From assembly GCF_037038585.1 (NCBI RefSeq), contig NC_092560.1, positions 63,616,049-63,680,048 on the forward strand: DNA of 64,000 bases, given 5' to 3'. Both the position numbers and the translations under genes were made by a program. The notes under the pieces are model-generated. The model was given only the letters and a program-made list of their open reading frames with translations, was not told where the DNA came from and did no database searches. The DNA is from Patagioenas fasciata (Eukaryota; Chordata; Aves; Columbiformes; Columbidae). Every line of letters starts with the position of its first letter. Within the stretch, counting starts at the first letter, position 1. Of the stretch, positions 26,730 to 40,403 are shown one piece after another.

Positions 26730-29700
26730 CACACCATATAAGTGCTATCCTAAGAGGTTTTCAGGATTTTATCACTCACACAAAAGAAGCCAAACATTCT
26801 TTTAAATGAATTGCCCTTAAAAATAGAAAAGCTATTTTAATCAAGCTGCTGGACTGCTTTGTCTGGTCACCTGTGCCCAGCAATGGAAAACTTTCTTCCT
26901 TTAATAGTTATGTTTCTTAAAACAACCTGATCGTAAGTGACCTATAGTTTTTAGCAAAGCACAATGGAACAGTTCAGTCTTGCTCCTCTTCAGGTCAGTG
27001 GGAAGCCTGCCACCCCTTTCAGCACAGGGCATCTAAGCCTGCAACTTGCACGGGGCTCTACCTTGCAAAGCCATTTCACCCTCCACCAAAGTTCATGGAC
27101 GAGGTGGGCTCTCAGCCCCTCTGCGTATAATGGCCAAGAGATGCCTTCCAAATGATCCACAATAGAATAGCTTGGCATGCAGCAGCCAGCTGACAGATGA
27201 GAGCACTGTGGGAAAGAAGCTTTCAGTTTTGATTTAAAGAGTGAAAGGGCAGTAGTATTTCTGGCATCTTCGGTCAGGGACTTTAAGGGATGAAGTAGCA
27301 GCTGCCCAGCCTGCATAAATTTATTAACTGGTGAGACAAGCAGGCTGCTATCTATTGGCCCTTTGGAGCGTGAAAGGTGTCACCAGATCACACACAGAGC
27401 ATCAGTGGCAAGCAATTTACCTCAAAGGGAATACTGAAACTGAATGTAAGCAAAGTAGTAGTATAGTATTCATTAGCAGCTGGTAGAGACCCAGTACCAT
27501 GTGCAAAACAAATTATGCCAATTTTTTGTGTGCAGTAAAGCAACATGAGAGGCATCACAGTCAAAACTGGCTAGAAATAGTATGTTGACAGAGAAAGGTG
27601 CACTGACAAAATAAATAGCTTTTCGTTAACTCATGTCAATCTCAGGAAAATCCCCATTAGAAAATCTAAATAGACTTTTTGTCATCTGCTGCAAAAACCC
27701 TTCTATTTTGTTTTTAATTTTATTTTACTCACTTTGATACTTATGTTTTATCATGATGTTTTTATGCACAAACTACTACTTGAATCTCCTAATGCAATAG
27801 GTAGGAGATGCAATGCTTACTTAACTTTTACAAACTATCAGATACTGAACATAGTTTACAGACACCCAATCAAAGAAGTTACTATTATATTGCAAAGAAG
27901 GAGCTCAGCCAGCTCAATTTATTATAACATATCCAGATGAGACAAATACACATTCAAGTATTTCAAATAGGAGAGCTGAAGGTCCCAGAGATAGAGTGTT
28001 GATATTTCTAAAAAGGTTAAAGTCAGAGTTCATCCCAAGAAAAAAAACAATGACTCAAACATTAAATCTTCCTCCTGCAACTATAGTGCTCTGGTAAAGG
28101 TCCTTTAGAAATAGCACCAAACAGACAGGATGGAGAGTAAAGGAGTGCAGATTCCTAGGCAGTTGCTGGAGATATCACCACAGGTAAATTTCTAGATTAT
28201 CTAGTCTCTGGTACAGCACAGAGGAAAAAAAAGCAATGACTCAAAGGCTTATCAATAACATCCAATACTGCAACAACACACAAAATTTTCATGGGAGAAG
28301 CACGTAGACATCAAAGAGTAGACACCAAGATGACACAATAGCCAGGGGGCTGACCACAAAGGAGACCCTGAGAGCCACCATGGGGGATTAAGTGGCTCAG
28401 ATGAGCAAGGACCATCAGCCAAGAGGCTGAAAGCATCTGGGCATCCCCACAGGCAAAGCAGCAAACAAACCACCTTCCCAACACATAGGAAGTTCTAGAC
28501 CACAGGGAAATAAATACAGCAATCACAGTAAACAGCAGTCAGATCCTCTCAACTCTGTCCCAGGCTCCTCAGGCTGTCAGAGTCTAAAACCAGCCTCCAG
28601 AGACCCAATGATTTTCCACATCTCAGAGGCTTCATACAGAATTATTACCCATGCAGAAATTTGGGATTAGATCTCTTCCCAAATAAAACACCAAGAATAC
28701 ATCTGCATACCATGTTTTACAGTTATTATCATTAATGTCCACAGGTGACAGTAAAAAATGGTCTATTAACCAAACTTACAGATCATTTCCAAAGACTAAA
28801 CAGCCATTTCAGACAGATCATTACCTTTGCAGTCATTCTCTCTCTTCACAGGCTGGTAGCAACAAGAAAACTCTTGCATGTATTGTACTGAAGTTTGTTA
28901 AAATTGCTTGTGCCAAGTTAACTCCAAGTCTTGCAGGAAAACTGATATAGCTGTGGTAAAGCCAAGGGGGTGGGCTGCTACCATGTGTTTCCCATTTCCT
29001 AGTCAGCATAAGCTGTAGCAGATACACAGAGTGCAGACAGAGAAATTATGCAGAGCTTGTTTCAGCTTTGATGGTTGTACAGCCAGTTATTGGGACTGCA
29101 GCTGTTGAAAGCTGAAGGCACTTCTCTTCCCATTGCCCGTCAGAGAGGTGCTGACATCCCAGGCAACCTTACCTGAGAGACTGCATAATCATAACAACAC
29201 TGTTAGCATTTGTCTTCTAAGGTATCATCAGCTTAGCAAGAATTCATTAAACTCTGTGATTCTGAAATATTTCCTGCTGTGCTCTGTGCTTATGCCCTTG
29301 CATTGTCTTATGCACTTGTGCTGCATTTCCCCCCGTGCCAGGGAACAAGCCAAAATACAGGTTTCTCCTTAGGCCACATCTTCTGTGAGAAGCTGCCTGC
29401 AAACTTTCTGCCAAGAAAACCTGGTAGAATCCAGACCAGAAGAAGTACAACTAAGTCCCCTCTGGCCATTGTGCCCTGAGGAATTCTGGAGGAAGGAACA
29501 AATATCTACATATTGCTTATGTGTGTACAGTGTATGCACACAGCAAGCACTCGCAAGAGGAGCGCTCATCCCAGGGCACTGCTCAGGGAGAGTGGAAGGG
29601 GAAAAAAATAGGTCAGAAATATATCAGAAATTAGGTGGGGAAGCCATCCTGACAGCAGCAGCCATGGGAAGGGGCCCAGGGGAGGGAAGGTCTTTCAGGA

Positions 29701-30395
29701 CCACAGGGCGCTGCAGGTCAAGTATGTGTGTTTCCATACAGGTATATGTGTTTATATCAGCTGGCCCAAGACACAGAACAAATGTGTGAAAAAAATACAC
29801 CGCTGAGCGCTCCTCACAACACACATCCAAGCACTGGAAAGCAGGTCCCCTCTCTCCCCTGCTCCCATCTTATAGACCTGTTCTCATCTGAGCTCGTTCT
29901 GCAGAGATGCTTCTTATGAGACTGGTTGCCTCTGGTTTCCTCTAACACCAATGAAGAGACACAGAGCTGCTGCTCATCTCTTAGGTGGGTTGAATTGCCC
30001 TCTGGAAAGGCTGCATCCTCCATGAAATATTGAAACAGCCTGTGGCAAACTGGATTTCCACCTGGGTACCAAGCTGTCTGACAGAAGTTAGGTGGAGGGA
30101 GGCTAACCCAGAGCAGCTCTCTTTCTCTCAATCTCTATGAGTGGGCTTTTCCCAAAACAAGGCAACGTCAAAGGGGCATAAGATGGTACAAGAGCATCAA
30201 TGTTCAGGCTTTATGTGTGTCTACTCTACTTCCATTGCCCTGGTCCCTCCCTCCTTACCAAAGAAAAACACAGAAAAACCTCATTAAAAACTTCGGACAC
30301 ATTGGTACCAAGTGGTGAATATGATCAGGACTGTTGGAATTCCCATAAAGAGAATAGAGATGAAATGACATGTTCAGAAGGTTCAGTACCAGTTT

Positions 30396-30513
30396 TGTTG
30401 GTTTGGGGCTTCTTTGTTTTGTTTTGGGGGAAACGGGTCAGGGGTTTTGTGAGGGTTTATTCTTTGGGTTTGGGAGTGTGTTTTTGTTTTGTTTGAGTGG
30501 TTTTTTTTTTCAA
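30396..30513 (+). repeat. T/G-rich tract with multiple G-runs
   Basis: A T- and G-rich stretch with G-runs at 30405-30408, 30426-30430, 30435-30437, 30441-30444, 30453-30455, 30466-30468 and 30472-30474, ending in a T-run. The spacing permits an intramolecular G-quadruplex on the + strand. No associated gene is seen. Confidence 0.7.
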
Positions 30514-33500
30514 ATGATTGCTTCCTCTTACATTGCCAGCAGAGAGGTTAAGTGCTGTAGCCATGAGCAGAGAGGACCAATGCCTGGTACCTGCACTAGC
30601 ATGATCCAAGGAGCAGGTGCCCCAACTGTACGCATTTCTGGCTGTCAGCACCTGGGCACAGCCCCTCCGTGGCCCTAAAGATGCCATCACTGAAGCCTAC
30701 CGACTGCATGGTAGGGAAGGAGATAGCAGGTTTTGGGCACGGAAGAGAATCCATAAAGGGTGGGGTGAGAAGTGATGCAAGGGTCACTAATAGCAGGCAG
30801 AATGCACTACTTGCAGCACCTGGAAAGAGTGAAGCACTGAAGGCTGCAGGATGGAAAGGCAAGACCTGCCATGGCCATCCTGACACAAACAGTCAGGCAC
30901 GTGTGAAGGAGCGTCAAAGGAGCCAAACATCACTGAAATTTTGACTGAGAACAGGGCCAGAATTGAGCTTGTGTCCTGGGTTATCAGAAAGTGAAGACAC
31001 CTTGATTTCAGGAATGGGTATTTTGACATCTTGGGAATGTCCCAGAACTAAGGAATCTGTTAATGTTTTAGAGTAACATAACTTCATGTTAAAAGCTACC
31101 TTGATTAAAGCCTCACTGAATTTTTCCTCATGCGTTGTATTGTTCTGACATCTAACCCCCATTCCTATAGCAAAGGACTGGAGTTTTTATCCTGAGCAGG
31201 CAAATGAAGTGTCTTGCAATATAGATTCCACGTCTCTCTAAAAATGCAAGTTTGGCTTTAAACACATGAAGAAAAAAAAAAAAAATTCCTTGAAACAGCA
31301 AACTTTAACAGCTCTCATAATGATAACACATGGTCTTCAGGAGGAGACCTGCCAGTTTTTCCCCGGCGCCTTTCTAAGTGTCCCAGAACAAAAACACAAA
31401 CGGAAACATAATGAAGGAAGGCTGTGGGGAGACTCCCCTTTTAACCATCTCCAGAAAAGTTAATTCCTTGGGAACTTAGCTAATAATGACACAATCTTAA
31501 CTGCTGTGTAAGAATGAATTTCTTCTTTCAAAATTAAGAATGCCTTCTTGTTTCCATTTCTTGTTTCCATTCCCCCAACAAAACCAGAAGTTCTCAAAAA
31601 CCTGATACAGTGGTTCAGAGAGTACAGGTGAGATATTTTATGGAAAAAGTGACATTGAGAAAGGATCTAAAAAGAGAGGAAGTGGTAATGAGGGGCTGAC
31701 TTGACCGAAGGCAACAGTAATTCTCCAGGGGAAATAGTTTTTCCACAAGCCTGCTGGAACTCTGCCTCATCCAGCAGCACCCCATTGACTCTGGAAGCAA
31801 CGAGTCCCTCAGGAAATTATCACACTGAAGCCAATAGAAATATTGCTGGAGTAAGAACAGTTCCCAATATTGATTTTGTATTGATTTACATGGACCTAAG
31901 ACAGTAGATTCTTGGAAACCTTTGTAGCAAATTACCCATTAAGCCTTGTAGCATCATACCATCCCAGGATATACAATATGATATTTAAGAAGTTGCATTG
32001 CAAATTACAACATTTCTGACATTTCTTTCCAGTCTAAAAATGATTATTCTTAACTTTCCCATGAATCTTGGATTCTTTCACACCTTCCCTCATTTACTCA
32101 CCTCTATATTTCTAAATGGCTGCATTCTATTTCAGCTTGCTGATTAATACTGTCTGTACTTTTTTTTTTCACTTCTCCTGCACAAAAGCGGTGCAAATAT
32201 AACTCCATGCTGAGACATTTAGAGATGCGGGGACCAATTCAGCAAGTAGTTTGCATGTGTCTAAGTATGCTAATCGTCCCTGGCTCAAAGTCAATGTTTC
32301 ACTGTTTTGCTGAATTGAGATGCTAAACGTAATCTTCAGAGGAACTTCCTTGACGATCACATAGATCATTGCACTTCAGACTGTTGCTAACTATGGAGAG
32401 CTCAGAGATGTAGGCAAGAGCATGTATAGTACCCCATGCTTTTCCTTGCTAAAGGAGGTAGACGTCTATGCCTGATCCACGCAAGACTTCATAAAAATCA
32501 AAGCAAAAGTGACTTGCTCCTACTAAGTGACTTCAAAAGGAGCCTGGTATAAATAAAATGTGTCAGTTTGCATTTTTGTCCTAGATCAGAGACTAAGTTT
32601 GCAGAACTTTTTTCTCGGCTGCTGAAGAAGATTTTGAGATGGGTAAATTCACAGCTCTGTTAATAGTTATAGCTATTTTACATGTGAGCTATTTCCTCTG
32701 AATTTGTTACAAATAATAAGTCTTCTTCTCTGTGGAAATATATTCATGAACCCATATTTATGAATGACTCTTTCTGAACACGGAAACTAAATAAACATTT
32801 CTAGTTTCAGTAGCAGTGAAGTTTTTGCAATGTAAGCCAGCAGGTTGAAGCATTACAAGGTGGTGTACAGCACACATTAAAACAGTTTTGTGTAAAAAAA
32901 AAAATAAATAAACAAACACTGCCATAATTCCACATTTGCATAGAGAGAAAAAATATGATTTAATTGTCTCTACATGATGAAGTACACATAGGCAAGGAGC
33001 AGAATATTTACAGACCAGTTGTTCTCATGACCAAACATAATTACTATATGTCTCTGCTCGCCCCACTAAAAACATCTGCTGAATGGCCCGGGGTAGGGGT
33101 AACCACTGCTATCTGACATTCCAATGGTTTACTAAGACAATGCAGTTACAGCTGCACATCTGCCATAAGCAAACAGCTGAGTACTCTGCTGAATGTATCA
33201 TGGTCATTCAGACTGCTGAGATACTTCTTCCTGTACTTAGTAACAGGCTAAGAGGGATATTCACCTGAAAGTACCAAGCTTCTGCTACACAACTTGTAAA
33301 ATTTTATGATGTCTTAATTTATTTTTTTTTACCAACTTGGCCTAGTGGAAGTTTAGTTTAACAAGTTAATTAATACTTCTGAATGACCTTCCTTATGTCT
33401 TACAGTAACATCTGACAGCAGAATAGAAATTCAGAAATACAGAAAAAACTCTTGGGAAAGAGAATCCAAATGGAAAAACTCACCACGTTTGCAAATTGTT

Positions 33501-33849
33501 GCTACTTGTTCCAGTTGTTCTCTGCATGGCTTGCTCCTCTTGGCTGCTTTTGGCACAGATTAGTGACCTTCAACCCTAACAAATATGTTGTCCTCATGCT
33601 TCTATGATCTCCTAATCTCCCAGAAGGTGACACATTCTAGAGATTAAATACACTGAGATCCCCGTGGCAGCATAATACAGATGCGGCTGTGATGAATGCC
33701 AATTAATACAGTAGCAGCATGTGACACCTGTTTACAATTACTTTTAATTAGTAAGTTTTAAACAGTCTGTTATTGGGTGCCTCTTAGAAATATGCAACTA
33801 GAATAGGTCCTGAGTTCATGTTTTGTTGGTCTTTTGAGTAGCTTTCTGC

Positions 33850-36020
33850 TAGAGACCTACTTGTTCTTGTGGGGGACTTCAGTTTAGCAGATGTCTGCTG
33901 GAAAAAAAAAACACAGCAGTGGGGAAATAGTCTAGGAGGCTCCTGGAGTGCATGGAAGACGAGCTCCTGACACAGCTGATTTCGTGATCCAACTAGGGAA
34001 GGTGCCACACTGGCCTGTTGCTTGTGAACAGAGAAGGACTCATGAGTAATGTGTTGGTTGTAGGTCACCTTGGGCATAGTAATCATGAAACGATTGAGTT
34101 CTCTGTTCTTGGAGAAGTTAGAAGAGTGGTCAGCAGAACTGCTAGTTTGGACTTCTGAAGAGCAGATGTTGACCCATTTGGGAGGCTGATTGGCAGAGTG
34201 CCTTGGGAGGCAGTCTTGAAGGACAAATGAGTCCAGGAAGTGTGGTTGCTCTTCAGAAAGGAAATCTTAGAGGCATAGGAGCAGGTTGTCCCTGTGTGTC
34301 AAAAAGCGAGCCAAGGGTGAAGAAGACCAACCTAGCTAAATAGAGAGGTTTGGCTGGAACTTGGGAATAAAAAGAGAATGTATAACTTTGGAAGAAGGGG
34401 AAGGCAACTCAGAAGGAATACAAGGATGCTGTGAAGTTATGCGGGGAGAAAATTAGAAGAGCCAAAGCTCAACTAGAGCTGAGCCTGGCTACTGCTGTAA
34501 GAGGGAAGAAAAAATGTTTCTAAAAATACATCAGCAACAAAAGGACGGCTACAGAGAATTTCCACTGTCTGGTGGATGTGGGGGAAAACATAGTGACAGA
34601 TTATGAGGGAAAGCTGGCATGACTGCAATTTGACATATATGACGTTCATCTACAAAAAGGGTTGGAAGGAGGATCCAGGGCATTACAGACCTATCAGTCC
34701 GACCTTGATACAGGGGAAAGTAATGGAGCAGATCATCCTGAGTGCACATACAAGACAAGCAAACAATCAGGCCCAGTCAGCATTGGTTTCTGAAAGACAG
34801 GTCCTGCTTGACCAACCTGATCTCCTTCTATGACAAGGCGACCTGTTTAGCGGATGAGGGAAAGGCTGTGGACGTTGGGTACTTAGACTTCAGTAAAGCC
34901 TTTGACACCGTATCCCACAGCATTCTGCTGGAGAAGCTGGCAGCTCATGGCCTGGATGGGTGTACTCTTAACTGGATAAAGAACTGGCTGGATGGCCCAG
35001 TCCAAAGAGTTGTGGTGAATGAAGTCAAGTCCAGTTAGATGCTGGTCACGAGTGGTGTTTCCCAGGGCTCAGTATTGGGGCCAGTTCTGTTTAATATCTT
35101 TATCAATGATCTGGATGAGGGGATGAAGTCCACCCTCAGTAAGTTTGCAGATGACATCAAGTTGAGCAGGATTGTTGATCTGCTGGAGGGTAGGAAGGGT
35201 CTACAGAGGGATCTGGACTGGCTGGATCAATGGGCTGAGGCTAACTGTATGAGTTTCAACAAAGCCAAGTGCTGGGTCCTCACTTGGGTCACAACAACCC
35301 CAGGCAGCCCGACCGGCTCAGGGAAGAGTGGCTGGAAAGCTGCCCAGCAGAAAAGGAACTTGGGGTGTTGGTCAACAGCCAGATGAACATGAGCCAGCAG
35401 AGTGCCCAGGTGGCCAAGAAGGCCAACGCCATTCTGGTGTGCATCAAGAATAGTGTGGCCAGCAGGACCATAGAAGTGATAGTCCCCCTGTACTTGGCAC
35501 TGGTGAGGCCCCACCTCAAATCCTGTGTTCAGTTCTGGGCCCCTACCTACTAGAAAGACTTTGAGGTGCTGAAGCTGGTCCAAATAAGAGCAACAAAGCT
35601 GGTGAGAGGCCTGGAGCACAAGTCTGATGAGGAGCAGCTGAGGGAACTGGGGCTGTTCAGCCTGAAGGAAAGGAGGCTGAGGGGAAATCTTACCACTCTC
35701 TGCAACTACCTGAAAGCAGGTTGTAGCACAGAGGGTGTTGGTCTCTTCTCTGAAGTAGCAAGTGATAGGACAAGAGGAAATGACCTCAGGTTGGACCGGA
35801 GGAAGTTTGGATTGGGTATTAGGAAAAATTTCTTCACAGAAAGGGTTGTGAAGCACTGGAACAGGTTGTGTAGGGAAGTGGGGGTGACACCATCCCTTAA
35901 AGTGTTTAAAAGGCTTTTAGATGAGGTTCTTAGGGACATGGTGTAGTGCTAGAGTTAGGTTAATGTTGGACTTGATGATCTTGAAGCTCTCTTCCAATCA
36001 AAATGACTCTATGATTCTGC
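33850..36020 (+). mobile_element. CR1 LINE, longest copy, endonuclease remnant through 3' end
   Basis: The longest CR1 copy in the window. Its 5' edge lies in the ORF2 endonuclease (a degraded GDFSLADVCWK-like block near 33865-33905). The RT follows: YRPISPTLIQGKVMEQ near 34690-34735, then KAVDVGYLDFSKAFDTVSHS near 34863-34921, a stop at 35036-35038, then [20 protein letters not shown] and FADD (35144-35155). The C-terminal domain is at 35566-35946, and the element ends in ATGACTCTATGATTCTGC. Stops and frameshifts make it dead. Its 3' region differs clearly from the copies at 13.4 and 24.3 kb, indicating another subfamily. The 5' boundary is approximate. Confidence 0.96.
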
Positions 36021-38283
36021 TGTATTAAAGACTTCAGCAGAAAAACTTTGCCTGATCTGCTAGTATTGCCCTGAAAAAATACACCTAAAGGAAAAAGCAA
36101 CTACAGCCATGGGAGGAATTTGGTCACAGGACACTGCCCAGAAAATCTGTTCAATGCAAGTTTCCTGCTGTGTTCCCCATCACGTGTTAAACTTTACCTA
36201 TAAACATACAAGTTAAAAAACATGAGCAGGTATCTACAATAAAGTTCTGCAATACCTACCCAAAGAGAAGAAAAGTTAAGGTTGCTTTTAAGCCCCATTT
36301 GCCACATCTCAGACCAATTTTAGAAACAGGGTGTATTCTCCTCACACATCAGCAAGACAAAAAACCCTGCTTAGGACTTGTTTCTATTGAGCAGGGAGGT
36401 CTGCCTGAAGCACGTGGAGACATGCTGGATGCACCTATCTCAGGAAAGTAAACACTGCCAGGGATGCTGCCAGGACCAACCGTTGATACTATCCCACTGG
36501 GAGAATGGTCACTGGTGTGCTGGGGCCCGTGCCATCCCAGGCAAACCCATCCCCACACTGGTGCGGGAGACCACAGGGACCAGGAGCCACCCCCAAGGCT
36601 ATGCGCACACAGCCACCCTCTCTGGGAGGGAGCAGGAAGAATGTGGTCAAATGGCAGCAGTTGGCCCCCAGGCTAAAGAACAGACCTTGGCACTGGTTCA
36701 CAATAATTCTAATAAACAGAGCAATTAGGGCCAGCTTTAACTAGATTGCTTGAGCAAGGCAGGTGATCTGGGTTTCAGCACAGGCTGGGCACCTGAGCAA
36801 ATCCTCGTGGGCCCCAACAGACCTGCACCGCCCAGTAGGATATCTCTGCTGCCACATTTTCACTCCAGCTCATGTCGAAATTACAGTCTCACTCCTTGCC
36901 CACCAGTTAAGTCACCATAACACAGGTACCATGGGATGCAGAAAAGGCAAGTCCAGCGTTGGGTGCCACTGCAGAGCAGAATGGCCACCCATGCCCCTGA
37001 AACACATGAATTCGTACAAACCTTAATCATCTTAAAGAAAGGGAATTAATGTTCAAAACTGAGTTTCATGCAATGGCCCGATCCTGCAGGGACCTCCTGC
37101 ATTTCCAGGGAAGACCAAGGACATTCACCATCACACAGGATCAGGCAGATGTAGCCCAAAACACAAGTTTCCCCGGGCATGCAGCTGCTCAGTGCATTTT
37201 TTTAGTATTCAGATGACTTCCAAAGGCATTCACTTCAAAAACAGCACAATCTCCTCTGTTACTAATGCCAACGAAACAACCGCTTATTGCCTGAGCAGCC
37301 ATACTGTGACTAGGAAATCATGTTTCGTATTTCAAAGGTAACTTAGAAATTACAATATGGAGCGCTTGACATCTTAAGAGATCTATACATCATGTTGACA
37401 CATATAAACAAAAAAATGAGACCATACTGCATAATGTCAAGCAGCTTTTTAGCTTATTTTAAAAGAGCCAACCTTTACAATGTAAAGACACACTTTATTT
37501 AGGTCTGAATGGGTCATTTTTCTCTTTCTGTTTTTTTTTTAACCTGACAGCAGAACTTTTTTTCTTCACCACAAAAAAATCTTATCTCAAGCAGCTGCTA
37601 AATACTTGTGCTTAAAACTTTATGATCTCTGTAGAAAAATAAAATCAGTTCTTGAGTTTTTGTAACATTTAATAGAGCTATAGAAATTTTACACAAAGCA
37701 AGAGTGTGCAGGGCTTTCAGCAACCCTCCTTACCAAGAGACTTGCCATGGTGGTGCAGGGAGAGGCAGGTACATTACCATTGTGATTAAGAACTAGCAGG
37801 TTTACTCTCCATTTATTTTGACCATCCTATTAGTGCAGCTAAGACATCTGCATAACATCTTGTTTCACCATGGTTCACATGAGCTAAATAATGCATATGT
37901 TAAAACCCGAGCTTTCAGCGGTTTTTAATAGCAAGGAAAAATAAACTCCTGCAGTATTACAGATACACAATCTCTGTCTTGGCTTCATCACCTGATGTTA
38001 TTTAAAGAAAATTAGTGGCTTTGCACTGACAAAACCCACGCAAAAGAATAACGCATTTGGTTCATTTTATCCAATATCTGCAATAAAGGTTTAGTTAATG
38101 GTCTTTTAGTTAAAATACCAGGACTCCATCTCACCGCACATTAACAGGGTAACCAAGACATTCATTCCAACGTGTCTCAGTCCCTGGCCTCCAATAGAGG
38201 CACCTGGTTGTATCCATTCCTCCAATCCTTCTGCCTGCTCTGTTCAGGCTAGGAGCTGGAAATGGCTTTCTGTGCATATGGTA

Positions 38284-38349
38284 CTTGGTGTATACAGCAT
38301 CTTGTGCATACAGCATTTGGTGCATACAGCACTTGTGCTCACAGCGCTT
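38284..38349. repeat. Short tandem repeat, about 16 bp x 4
   Basis: Four imperfect copies of a unit resembling TTGGTGCATACAGCAT. Confidence 0.75.
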
Positions 38350-38838
38350 GCATCCATCACCTATCTCACAACTGTGCATAAAGAACTTGGTGGCAGAGGC
38401 AGCGCAGCCTGAACAGTATTGCTGAGCCAAATCACCACTGGTGCTTGTAATGCCTTCTCCTGTCCCCTTCTGCTGTGCACATATATATAAACAGATGCAT
38501 TTATCAGATGCCTGTGTCTTTACTGTATGCATACCATATACCCTCTTTCTTTTTAACAGATTGTTTTGTCATTGTTTCACCCATTTGTTGTCATCTGTAA
38601 AGAGGCTGCACTTCAGAAACTTTTATTCCAGGTGTCTATCACTGGATTGTCTATATTGAAAAAAAAAAAGTTAAGATGACTTTTAAGTGATTACTGATGT
38701 ACAATACTGTTTCAAATTTCTAATGGGAGACAGCTTTTGGGGAGTGCTTTACTCTTATGTTCTTATGAGAAATACCTTTTGTGCAAATCAGTCTTTCTCC
38801 AAATGGCATGGTTATTAAAATAAATAGCCTGAAATTAA

Positions 38839-38839
<1 letters not shown>

Positions 38840-38878
<39 letters not shown>
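38840..38878. repeat. (AAT)n microsatellite
   Basis: About 13 uninterrupted AAT units. Confidence 0.97.
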
Positions 38879-38880
<2 letters not shown>

Positions 38881-39585
38881 TCAGACTTTATTGAGTCACA
38901 AATTTTTTGTTACTGTAGAGAGGGGGACACTTTGCTAAGGAAGGCTGACCCCTTCATCACAAATGCCTCATTTGGTGGAAGATAGTTCTGAAATTTCCCC
39001 TCAGCAGGTGGATGACTGCAGCAATGAAAAGCCCACACTGCCCAACGGGCATTGGGGGGAGCTTCGTGTTCATCTCTCCATCTTGTCATCAGATGGAAAT
39101 TTAGAAGATGCTTCCTGCAGAAATATTTGTCCTGGTAGCCCATCCATATGACATTAGCAGACCCCTCCAAATTTCCAATAAACATATCTTTAAAAAACCT
39201 TCACTGCTCTGACTGTAGAGGGCACAGGGGTTGCACCTCACTCCCGTTACAGCCAGGAAGGTGACCGGGACCCTCTCTGCAGATGTAGAGTCCCTGGGGC
39301 CTGAGATCTCCCCCAAAAACAAGTGCTTGGAGGATTCTGCGTGTTTCACACTGATGAAGAAGAGCAATTGGATGTTGTTGCTGTGCACACACCTGGCTCT
39401 GGAGTCTGCATCTGAGGTTTTCAGCCTGCTTCCCAGCCAAGGGGTGCAGAGAGGATGCAAGGGGTGTGGCAAGGACTGTGCAGAAAGCCCAACACAGGCA
39501 GCGGGAGCTGGTCCCACTTGCCTCCTGCATCCTCTCCCTCAGGACCTGGGCTGGCCAGAACAAACACAGGTGAATGAGCCTGAGG

Positions 39586-39756
39586 GGAAGAGATGGGAAA
39601 GAGAAAAGGGAAAGAAGGGGGAAAGAAGGGAAAGAAAGAGGGAAAGGGAAAGGAAAAGATGAAAGGAAAGGGAAAGGGAAAGGGAAAGGGAAAGGGAAAG
39701 GGAAAGGAAAAGGGAAAGGGAAAGGAAAAGGGAAAGGGAAGGGGGAAAGACAGCAG
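39586..39756 (+). repeat. Polypurine (GGGAAA)n tract upstream of GDNF CpG island
   Basis: About 170 bases that are almost entirely purine on the + strand. The core (39665-39745) is a hexanucleotide GGGAAA array with a few GGAAAA variants. The long antisense frames across it, rich in Phe-Pro or Leu-Ser, are repeat shadows. The tract lies at the 5' edge of the CpG island and has a counterpart in intron 1. Confidence 0.95.
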
Positions 39757-40281
39757 ACAAGGTAGCCCAGGAGAGGCAGAGTCGGGGAAAGTCGGTCCCC
39801 AGTGCCGCTGGCAGTGGCAGTGCTTGGGTAGGACGAGGCCCGGCGCTACCGGGCCCTGCCGGTCCGTGCTGGACCCCCCGGCAGCAGCGGTGGGCGCCCC
39901 CACAGGGGCTCCGGGAGCTGGCAGCAGTCACCGAGGGGCTGCCCGGGTGCTGCTCGCCTTTCCCGGGAGAGAGAGCCGAGCCTGTGCGCATACGTGTGAA
40001 TGCATAACCATAAACATACACACACTCGGGACGGGGAGTGCATGGAAAGAAACCTGCAGCCAGCTTACAACTTTCGGGGCAGCTCTGCGGGTCTCCTCGC
40101 CCCGTGGCTCCGGTGCTCGGTGCTTCACCGGCGCGAGGCGCTCCGGGAGCGAGATGGTTTCCTGGGGGTTTCCCTGCTCCATCCCATAATCCAGCGCCTC
40201 CCTTGCAAACAAAAATATCCGAAGCAAAAAATATATTTAAAAAAAAAAAAAAGCAGCGGCGCGGGGCGGACGGAGCGGTCT

Positions 40282-40403
40282 ATTGGCCGCCGCACAAGCC
40301 CTGCGCGTTCCCCTACCGCCCGCCCGGGCTGCGCCGCGTTAATTTCATAGCACCGGCGACATGAGGACCTCATACCTCCGGACAACTGGGTGAGTCATAA
40401 ATA
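40282..40403 (+). promoter_or_regulatory. GDNF: Possible upstream alternative promoter: inverted CCAAT, AP-1 site, TATA-like
   Basis: ATTGG at 40282-40286 is followed by the AP-1 consensus TGAGTCA (40391-40397), which overlaps an ATAAATA motif (40397-40403). The grouping could form a second promoter about 500 bases upstream of the main TATA box. Evidence is motif-only. Confidence 0.35.

Larger units (their letters stand above)
25486..33849. other. Gene-free intergenic DNA
   Basis: About 8.4 kb without a recognisable gene. It holds an AAAAC-type tract at about 26676-26729, a T/G-rich stretch with runs of G at 30396-30513, and an A-tract at 31270-31286. The open frames (up to 134 codons at 29385-29789) have no recognisable domains. 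Confidence 0.5.
36021..39585. other. Gene-free DNA immediately upstream of the CpG island
   Basis: No gene seen. It contains a roughly 16-bp fourfold tandem repeat at 38284-38349 and an AAT microsatellite at 38840-38878. The proximal few kilobases are a plausible place for GDNF enhancers, which is inference from position only. Confidence 0.5.

Noticed and set aside
39421..40189. Open frames of 160-198 codons on both strands around 39.4-40.2 kb
   Set aside because: Produced by the GGGAAA repeat and the start of the CpG island; low-complexity Lys/Gly or Phe/Pro/Leu/Ser repeats with no domain.
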